Part shown: positions 15,001-24,000 of the stretch, piece after piece
Layout: every line of letters starts with the position of its first letter
Numbering within the stretch: position 1 is the stretch's first letter
Assembly (NCBI RefSeq): GCF_000308655.1
Contig: NZ_BAGC01000009.1
Location: forward strand, 1-64,000
Length of the DNA stretch: 64,000 nt
DNA from: Nocardia niigatensis NBRC 100131
GTDB lineage: Bacteria > Actinomycetota > Actinomycetes > Mycobacteriales > Mycobacteriaceae
Direction: 5' to 3'
Position numbers and translations under genes: made by a program
Notes under the pieces: model-generated
What the model saw: the letters and a program-made list of their open reading frames with translations, nothing else
What the model was told of the DNA's origin: nothing
Database searches by the model: none

Positions 15001-18000
15001 GGCGCGCCCGCATGGCCACCCACCGCGCCGATTTCCTCTGGGAGATAGCCGGCGGCCGCCCCGAACCCAACCCCGCAACCGCCGAACTCCCGCGCCCCAC
15101 CCCCATAGTCCACGACCCCAACGCGGCAACCGTCGAACCGCCACGCCCGGAGTCCACGGTCCACGACCCCAACGCCGCGACTGCCGAACTCCCGAAGTCC
15201 GAGTCCGCGGCTTCGGATCCGGAGATGGCGACGGTTCAGACGCCGCGCAACGAGTCGGCGGTGCACGACCCGAACGCCGCGACGGTCGAACAGCCGCGCC
15301 CGGACTCAACGGTGCACGACCCGAACGCGGTGACGGCCGAACTCCCGAAGTCCGAGTCCGCGGCTTCGGATCCGGAGGCGGCGACGGTCGAGGTGCCGCG
15401 TTCTGAGTCCGCGGTGCACGACCCGAACGCCGCGACTGCCGAACTCCCGAAGTCCGAGTCCGCGGCTTCGGATCCGGAGGTGGCGACGGTTCAGACGCCG
15501 CGCAACGAGTCGGCGGTGCACGACCCGAACGCCGCGACGGTCGAACAGCCGCGCCCGGTCTCGACGGTGCACGACCCGAATGCGGCGACGGTCGAGGTGC
15601 CGCGCCCGGGGTCCGCGGTGCACGACCCCAATGCGGCGACGGTCGAGTTGCAGCAGGGTGGTGCGGTTGCGCCGCATGAAGCGCCGACGGCGGAAGTCGC
15701 TGTCCCGCACCAGGAGACGGACCCGGTGGTCGTGCCGCGCGATCCGGTGGAGGCGTCCCCGGCGCTGCGTGCCGTGTCGGAGTATCTGGGCCGTAGTGCG
15801 GCCATGCCGGGCTTGCGCCCGCATTCGCCCGAGGAGCGTGAGTACGGGCGTCAACTGCGGGACGCGCTCGGGCTGGGCCGGGCGCTGGGAAATCGCGATC
15901 CGCTGGCGGCCTTCCGGGATATCGCCGAGAATGCCCGCGCCCGTGGCAATTTCGGCGATCCCGACCGCGGTGTGCCGCCGCGTGCGACGCGCGCCGAGGA
16001 CTACGGCCGTCTCGACAACCGGGAACGGATCGCGCCCCGTCGCTCGGAGCCGATACCCGGCGAGACCCCGCGCAGCCTCCCGCTGGAACCGTGGTCGGAC
16101 GCGAATCACCGGACGGCGCGCGATGAACCGCGCGCGCTCACCCTCGATGAACTGCGCCAGGAGCTGGCCGCCGAGCTGGGCCTGCGCCCCGAGGACCTGG
16201 ACCCCGCGCACCTGTCCGAGGTCGTCGGCGAGCTGCAGTACCGGAACCTGTTGCGCGCCGGTGCGGTCGAGGCCCTGCGGAACGTGATCGACCTCCACGC
16301 GAATTCCCATCCGCGCGACCACCAGCGCCTCGCCGAGGCCCGCGACGAGTGGGCCCGCCTGCTCGGCATCGACCCGGCCCGGGTGCAGCCCGAGCATGCC
16401 GCCCGCACCCTGGTCGAGCTGCGTGACGAAACCCTGCGCCGCGCTTCGGATGTCGCGGACCTGATGGCCGCGACCCACCACGCCCAGGACCCGGCCGCCG
16501 GGCAGCACCTGGTACTCGAGTCCGACGGCCACCGCGTGCACGTCAAGGTCACCGAGGACGCCGCCGGCAACCGGCACGTCGAGGTCGTCGACCGCCCCGG
16601 CCTGCCCGACGCGCCCAAACACGCCGTCGCCGCGACGGAGTCCGCCAAACCGGGCCTGATGCGCCGTCTCTGGAACCGCTTGAAAGGCGGATTCGATCCG
16701 CACACACCGAAATACCCGTCCGGCTCCGGTCTCGACGGCCAGGGTCAGTCCGAGCTGGTCCACCTCGCGGGCGATGTGTTCCACGAGGACTGGCACGACG
16801 TCAAGGTGAACCCCGCCCGCATCGTCAAGGAGGTCGTGACCATCCTGAAGGTGCGCGAGCAGATGCCGCTGCTCGAGCACCTGACGCGCAAGATCGCCGA
16901 TGTCTCGGCCGATATCCGTCCCATGCGCACCCGCGACGGCGGCGAATACCAGCCCTGGCGCACCGAGACCGACAACCAGCGCAGCGCGGAGGAGCGTCGA
17001 GCCCACGAAGAGAGCGTCGCGCTCTTCCGCCTGAGCCATCCCGACGACTACGTCGAAACCCCCGCGCCGCCCAAGGATCCCGACTCCGAACTGCAGGCGC
17101 CGCCGGAGCGCCGCCTGGCCGACGATGTGCCGCAGCCGGTGGTCGACGCCCTCGACGCCCGCGATGCCGCCCTCACCGAGCTGGTGCGCCTGGCCGCCGA
17201 CCACGGCATCGAGCTGACCGACGCCGACCCGGCCGCGCTGCGCCGCGCGGTCGACAACGCCACCTACGAACTCATGCGCCGCGCCGGCGCCATCGAGGCC
17301 CTGCGCGACGCCTCCGAGCGGTTCAATGTCGAGGCCGAGGCGGTTCCGTTCCGGGAAGTCAGCATCAATGACAAGGATCCGCTGGGTCGCTATGTGCGCG
17401 AGGTCCGTGAGGTCAAGGAGCTGCAGCGCCAGGAGGAGCGCGCGGCGCGCCGACGGGAACGGTACGGGGCCTCGGAGGACAACGCGGCCCGATTCCTCCA
17501 GCCGCGCAAGCCCCGTGTCACGGCGCTGGATCACCCCGGCGTCAACAATGGCGGCGAATGGGCGCGCCACTTCGACGATCCGGAACCGGATTTCCTCCAG
17601 AGCGAGGAGGGCCGGCTCTTCGAGGACGCCCTGCGGCGCGACCAGATCCGCGAGGAGCGCTCGAACTGGGCGCAGCTGCTCGGGGTCGGCCTCGACGAAC
17701 TGATCCCGACCGAGAAGGATCCCAACCAGCTGGCGCACACCATCGCCGATCTGCGCATGCGGGTCCGCGACGATGCCGCCGCGCTGCTCGAATTCGCCCA
17801 GGCGACGGAGCATTTCATCGGCCTCGACAATGAGGCCCACGATCTGACCCGGCAGCTCAGCGACCGCACCGCACACGCCTGGCTGGACGCCCACGGCGGA
17901 ACCATGCTGGAAGACGGCGTGGGCGTGCGCCCGGGTGAGCGCCCCGGCGACCCCAACCGCCTGGTCGTGATCCGCGGCGACGACGACCACGACGCCCGGC

Positions 18001-21000
18001 TCGCCGACGCCCTTGCTGCCCATCCCGATCTGGGCGAACTGCTCAATCGCGGTGAGCTGCAACTGGATTACCGCGTCGTCGGCGCGGACGCCGACGGCCA
18101 TGTCGTGGTCCGCGAGGCCCAGCCGCCCCAGGCCCGCTTCCACGAGCTGGACGTGAACGGCGAGCGCACCCCGGTGCTGATGGTGCGCGAGGGCAACGAG
18201 CCGTGGCAGGTGGTGCAACCCGGCGAGCACGGACCGCACGAGCCCGCGACCACGCCGCACACCACCGAACTGCCCGGCGCCGACCCGGCGCACGCCGTCC
18301 CGCGTGACCCCGATGTGGTTCGGGCCGAACGCAATGAGGTCGCGGCGCGGCTGTCGGTCTACCTCATGGACCTCGGTCCCGAGCCCGGACAGCTCGCGGA
18401 GACCATCCGGGCGCTGCGCCACGACAATGCCCTGCGGGCCGCGCAGATCGAGGGCATGGCGGACTTCATCCGCAGCAGCGATGCCATCGACAACTTCCAC
18501 GACCTGGATCGCCGGCTCAACAACCTCGCGCACACCCTGGGCGTGGATCCCGAGCACCTCACCCCGGAGCGGCTCGCCGCGGCGATGGGCGATCCGGACG
18601 TGGCCAAGGTCCGCCGCATGCAGCGCATCGAGGATCTGCTCGATTACGCGAAGGTGCTGCGCGACAACAACGACGCCAAGGCGGTGTTGGAGGCGCGCGA
18701 CCGGTTGGCGCGCCGGCTCGGGGTGGATCCCGCGGAGCTGTACTCGTCCAGGCACATCAAGGATGGCGACGGCAAGATCGTCGGCTACGGGCCGGATCCC
18801 AAGAGCTCCAAGCCGAAGGCGTTGCTGCATGCCATCAACGATGTGCTGAAGCGTTCGGGCGAGCGCCCGGAGCTGCTGGCCGCGCTGGCCGAGTACGCGC
18901 ACACCATCGCCGAACTCGATCCCTTCCGGTCGGGCATGCGCTTCGACGCGCGGACCGATCCGCGCGCGGCGGACGGCGTGGTCCCGATCTACGATCACGA
19001 CGCGCCGGCGATCCTGAAGCGCCTGATGAGCGATTCCTTCGGTGAGCCACCGGTTTCCGACAATCCGTCGCAGGCTGCGGGGGTCTGGTCGCGGCTGCTG
19101 GGCGTGGACGTCCACGACGTCGACCGCATGGTCCAGCTGTATCGGGACCGGCTGCCCGAGCTCCACGATCGGCTCTCGCCCGAGCAACTGGAGAAGGTGC
19201 TGCGCGGCGGCACGCCGGACCCGCTGCATCAGCCGCTGTCGCAGGCCGAGCTCGACCAGGTGGTCAGGCAGGTCCGGCACGCCCGCTCCGCCGAGGTGTA
19301 CGAGGTCTACCGCGACGGCAAGATCGAGAAGCATGAGCGGCCCAAGCCCGCCGAGCTGGCCGGGCTGATCGAAGGCCTGCGCGAGGAGATCCGTGCCCGC
19401 GAGGCCGATATCGACGCCCTGCAGCGGCTGGCCGACGAGCACAACAAGCTCACCGAGCCCTGGCGTCCGCCGGAAGTCCCGCGCACCCCACGGGAATTGG
19501 CGGCCGACCTGGCCGCGGCGCGGCGGGACCTGGCCCTCGCGAACGCACACCGCGAGCAGGCCAAGGACCGGATGTGGTTGCAGCAGAACCGGCCCCTGGC
19601 CGACGGCGATCTGACGCCGGAGCATCTGCACGGCACTGTCGAATACCTCCGGACCCGCACCGCCGACGAGGGCGGTCACCTGGCCGATTACGAGACCCGG
19701 ATCAGCGATCTCGAGCGAGCCGCCCGTGAGTTCAACCAGGCCGACCAGCGGGTGCGGGACCTGGAGTCCGCGCTGCGCTCGTCGGTCGAGGACACCGCGC
19801 GCCCGGCGGACACCCCCGTCGAGACGTGGCGGCGCGAAGTCGACAGCGCCCGAGCCGATCTGGCGGCCGTGGTGGACGCCTCGCCGGTGGTCTGGCATTC
19901 CGGCGATCTGGATCAGGTCATCCAGCAGATCGACTGGATGTCGAGGCTGCCCGGTGACGCCGGCGACGTCTGGACTCCGGAGCTCACCCCGATCCGCGAC
20001 GCCGTGCACCGCTACGAGTCCGCGCGCGAATTCCTCGGCCTGGCCGAGCGCGACGCGGCCGCGGCGGCACACGTGGCCGAGACCCCGCACCAGCGGGCAG
20101 AGCGTGAACTCCTTGCCGCCCAGCAGGATATGGCGGACGCCGCGGCGGCGGGCGACTCCGAGCGCTACCGCGACGCCCAGGATCGGGTCTCCCGCTGGGA
20201 AACGCAGCGCGACCACCTCGGTGTGGACGCCGTCATCGCCGCCGACACCCCGCGCGCCGCCGCGGCGCGCGCCCTCGACAACGCCCGCACCGCCCTCGAC
20301 AACGCCATCATCCGCCTGGCCGACGAAACCGGTCTCGTCGTCACCCGTGACGACCTGACCCCTGCCGCCTTGGACGCCCTCGAGGCCACTGCTTCTCGCC
20401 ATCCCAACGGCGACCCCCACGGTGCCGTCACCGCGCTGCGTCACGCCACCGAATCCCTCCACCGTGCAGCAGCTTTCGCCGACTTCATCAACGCTCACAC
20501 CCGGCCCGACCCCATCCCGGACCCCCGCGAGGCCTATCGCAGGCACCCCGAATCCGACCTCGGCGCCGCGATTCCGACTCCGCCGCGGGACCCGCGCGAG
20601 GCGTATGCCATGCCGCGCGAGTCGGACACAGGCGAAAAGAGCGCCATGGCCGCGACTTCCGATTCGCGCGAGGCCTATCGCATGCCGCCGGAATCGGATT
20701 CCGGTGACCCGGGCGCGACCCCGGCCACCCCTGATCCGCGTCAACCCGGTTCCGGTGATCACGGTGCCGCCGCGGCGAGGCCGGATTCGCGCGAGGCGTA
20801 TGCCATGCCGCGCGAGTCGGGCGCGGTCCTGCGCGAGCCGGAGTCCGGTCATGGTGAAGAGCGGAACCTGTCCGAACCGCAGCAGCCCGCGTCCGATCCG
20901 CAGCAGCCCGCGGGCGGCGTCGCGACCGATCCCGCTGGCGTGGATCCGGCGGTGGCACAGCATGGTTCGGAGCCGGTCGGTGGGTGGGAGCCGGTCGGTC

Positions 21001-24000
21001 CGCCGGAGCAGCACGTGCCGGTCGATGTGCGGGTCGAGGCCGAGATCACCGAGCTCATGGGTAAGGCGCTGACGGAGACCGACGCGGCCGCGGCGGCCCA
21101 CCGGGCGCTGCGAGACCTGGCGCGCGACATGCACGCGCAGGCCCTGCGGAACGACGAGACCTTGACGCCCGAGCAGCGGAACGCCCGTCTGCGCGAGGTG
21201 GAGAGCCGGCTGGCCGACATGTCGGCGGACCAGCTGTCGCGCGATATCCGCGAGGCCGACAGGGCCGAGATCGAGGGCTACCAGAGTTGGTGGCAGGGCG
21301 AGGGCGTCACCGGCGCGGGGCACGGCCCGTACTGGCAGAAGGTCGCCGCGGCCGAGGCGCGCATAGCCGAGCTGCCGAACATTCGCCGCGCCGCGGCGGG
21401 CCATCTCGACGCCTACCGCGCCCACTCCGAAGCGGCGTTCCGCCTGCGCGAACAGGCGAACCACCAGGCCGCCGAGGACATCCTGGCGAACACCACCACG
21501 CGCCCGGTGGGCCCGGGTGTCGGCATGATCGGCAACCCGCCCAAGGTCGTGGTCGTCACCCACCTCGACGACCCCGGCCACGTCATCGGGTCCGAGATCC
21601 GAGACGACCTCGCCTCCAAGGGCGTCCCGATCGAATACCGCCGCATCCACGTGGCCGACGACGGCACCATCACCGTCCAAACCGTCCGTCCCCCAGGTGA
21701 TCCGGGCACCGCCGACCCCTCCGCGACCCCGCCCAACCGTCCCCCGAACGACCCCGCCTCTGTGGCCGCCGCCCCGCCTGGTCGTTCGTCGGGTGACCCG
21801 GGCTCTGTGGCCGCGACTCCGCCTGGTCGTTTGTCGGGTGACCCGGGCTCTGTGGCCGCGACTCCGCCCAGCCATCCGGCGGGCGAACCTGCCGCTGCGA
21901 CCCCGCATGCCCCCTCCTCCCGGGCCGAAGGCGAAGCCGGGCCGGAGGCCGCCGGGAACGAGCAGAGTGGTGAGCAAGACGCCGGTGTGGATCCCGCCAT
22001 GGTCGCCGCGGCGGCCGCCGCTCAGCATGGCGCGGTGCTGTACGAGGGCAGTCTCCCGCCGGGCGACGACGCGCTGTACCGGGGTATCCCACGCCTGCTC
22101 CCCGACGGCAGCACCAACCCGGCCTATCTGAACGCACTGCGCGGCATCGTGAGCGCGCGCGGCACCCTGGACCTCGACTACGACGGCCACACCTCCCACC
22201 TCGGCGCCGAGAGCGACGCCACCTCCTGGACCCGGAACCCGCGCATCGCAGGCCATTTCGCCGAGGGCGACGGCCTCATCGTGGAATGGCGCACCGGTGC
22301 CCCGCCGGAGGGCGCCACCTGGCGCTTCAAGCCGATCTACGATCTCCCCGACGAGTTCTCCCAGGTCCTCATACAGGGCACCCTCACCGAGGTCCGCGCC
22401 ACCCGCTACCTCCCAGAGGCAGCTCCGGCGACTCCGCCGCCCGTCCCGCACGAGGCCCCGCCGGCCGCAGCGGCGGCCCCCGTCAATGAACGAGCCGCAA
22501 CGCCCGTGCAGGAAGGCGAGCGACCCAATCCGACCGGGCCTCAGGCGACTCCGCCACAACCGGTCATCCTGCACGAGTCCGGCATGCCCGACAGGTCGGC
22601 GGTCGGGGAACCGCCCGAGCCCCGGCCTGCCCACGAGGAATCCCGCCAATCCCCGCTGTCGGGTCGCGGACCCGCGGTCACGCACGACATCGGTGACTCT
22701 GCTGTGGATCCGAGCGAACCGGTGGTCGAGGAGGCGGCCGGGCCCGATGAGCTTGGCGCGCACACGAACCCGCTCCTGTTGGACGAGCAGGTCACGCCAG
22801 AGTCCGAGGCGGATTCGGGACGGCCAGCAGGGCCGGTCGAACCCGAGCAGGGTGGCGGCGCCGCGGTGCCGAACGAGAACCAGGCGCACGGAACCGAGCC
22901 ACGCCCTGAGGATGCCGAGGAGCATGAGGGCGATGGCGGCGCGGAGAACGGGCGTCGGGTAAACGTCGTCAAGCCGGAGACCGAGGCAGGGACGCAGGCC
23001 GGACACGATGACGGAATTGCGGACGGTGACGACGGAGCGGGCACCGGCCCGGATTCGGGTGATGGCCCGCCGCACGATGATTCGGGTCATGACGAGGAGG
23101 AGCCGGGCGGCGGCTCACCCGAGCGCCGCAACCCCGTCTGGCGGTCGCATGTGCCGCATCCGCCGCGACCGTTCAATCCGACGTTCCCGAACTACACGCC
23201 GCAGCCGTCGCAGCAGCCGTACCCGTGGACGCTGCCGCCGGACGACAACGATCCGAACAGCCCCGGCGGCCCGAACAACCCTGGTGGGCCGAACAATCCG
23301 GGCGGGCCGAACAACCCGGGTGGACCCGGCTACCCAGGTGGGCCGGGTTATCCGGGTGGACCTTCACAGTCGGGCGGCGCGGTACCGTCGCGCGGCCCGC
23401 ATTCGCCCACGGATCCGGGCATGCCGCAGTGGCTCACGCCCCCTGCGCAGCCGCCGCACATCCCGACGCCGCCGGTGGCCCCGCCGGGCGGCTGGCCGCA
23501 GATCCCGGGCGCGAATAATCCGGGCTGGCATCAGATTCCGGGGACGCCGTGGAGCCGGAATGGTTGGCCGGAGGCCCCCGGAACCTCGAATTATCAGGGC
23601 GCACAGCAGGACCCGGGTGATTGGCAGCAGAATCAGGGTGGCTCGCCGCAGGCGCCGTCGGGCCCCAATGGGAATGGCCCGCACGCGCCCGGCTCGCCGG
23701 GTGGCGGACCGGTCGGCCATCCGTCCGCGCCGAACGGGACGCCGCTGCAACCTCCCCATCTGCCGAGCGGCTTCGCGCCACCGAGCCAGGATCCGGGCAA
23801 CGGCTGGAACAGCCGCTCCGCCAATGGATCCGGTGCGAACGGCATGCCGGGCGGGTTCCCGGGCGGCGCGCCGATGGGCGGCGGCACACCCGGCGGACAG
23901 CCGGGTGGGGCGGCCAACGGCCGCGGACGCAGCTCGAGCCGCTTCCCGCGTGCCTCGGCCCCGGCCTCCGGCGGCGGCAACGGCATCTACCTGCGATCCC

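Noticed and set aside
3924..15266. Antisense open frame of 3,780 codons opposite the giant gene
   Set aside because: Explained by the very high GC and codon bias of the sense gene, which removes stops from one antisense frame. Composition is Arg/Gly/Val-biased, no domain is recognised, and the sense frame has clear domains.
15108..15655. Regular repeats considered as a CRISPR array
   Set aside because: Units are contiguous, without variable spacers, and encode a continuous 17-residue protein repeat in frame.
15306..23090. Antisense open frame of 2,594 codons
   Set aside because: Same reason; it mirrors the repeats of the sense strand and has no ribosome site or recognisable domain.
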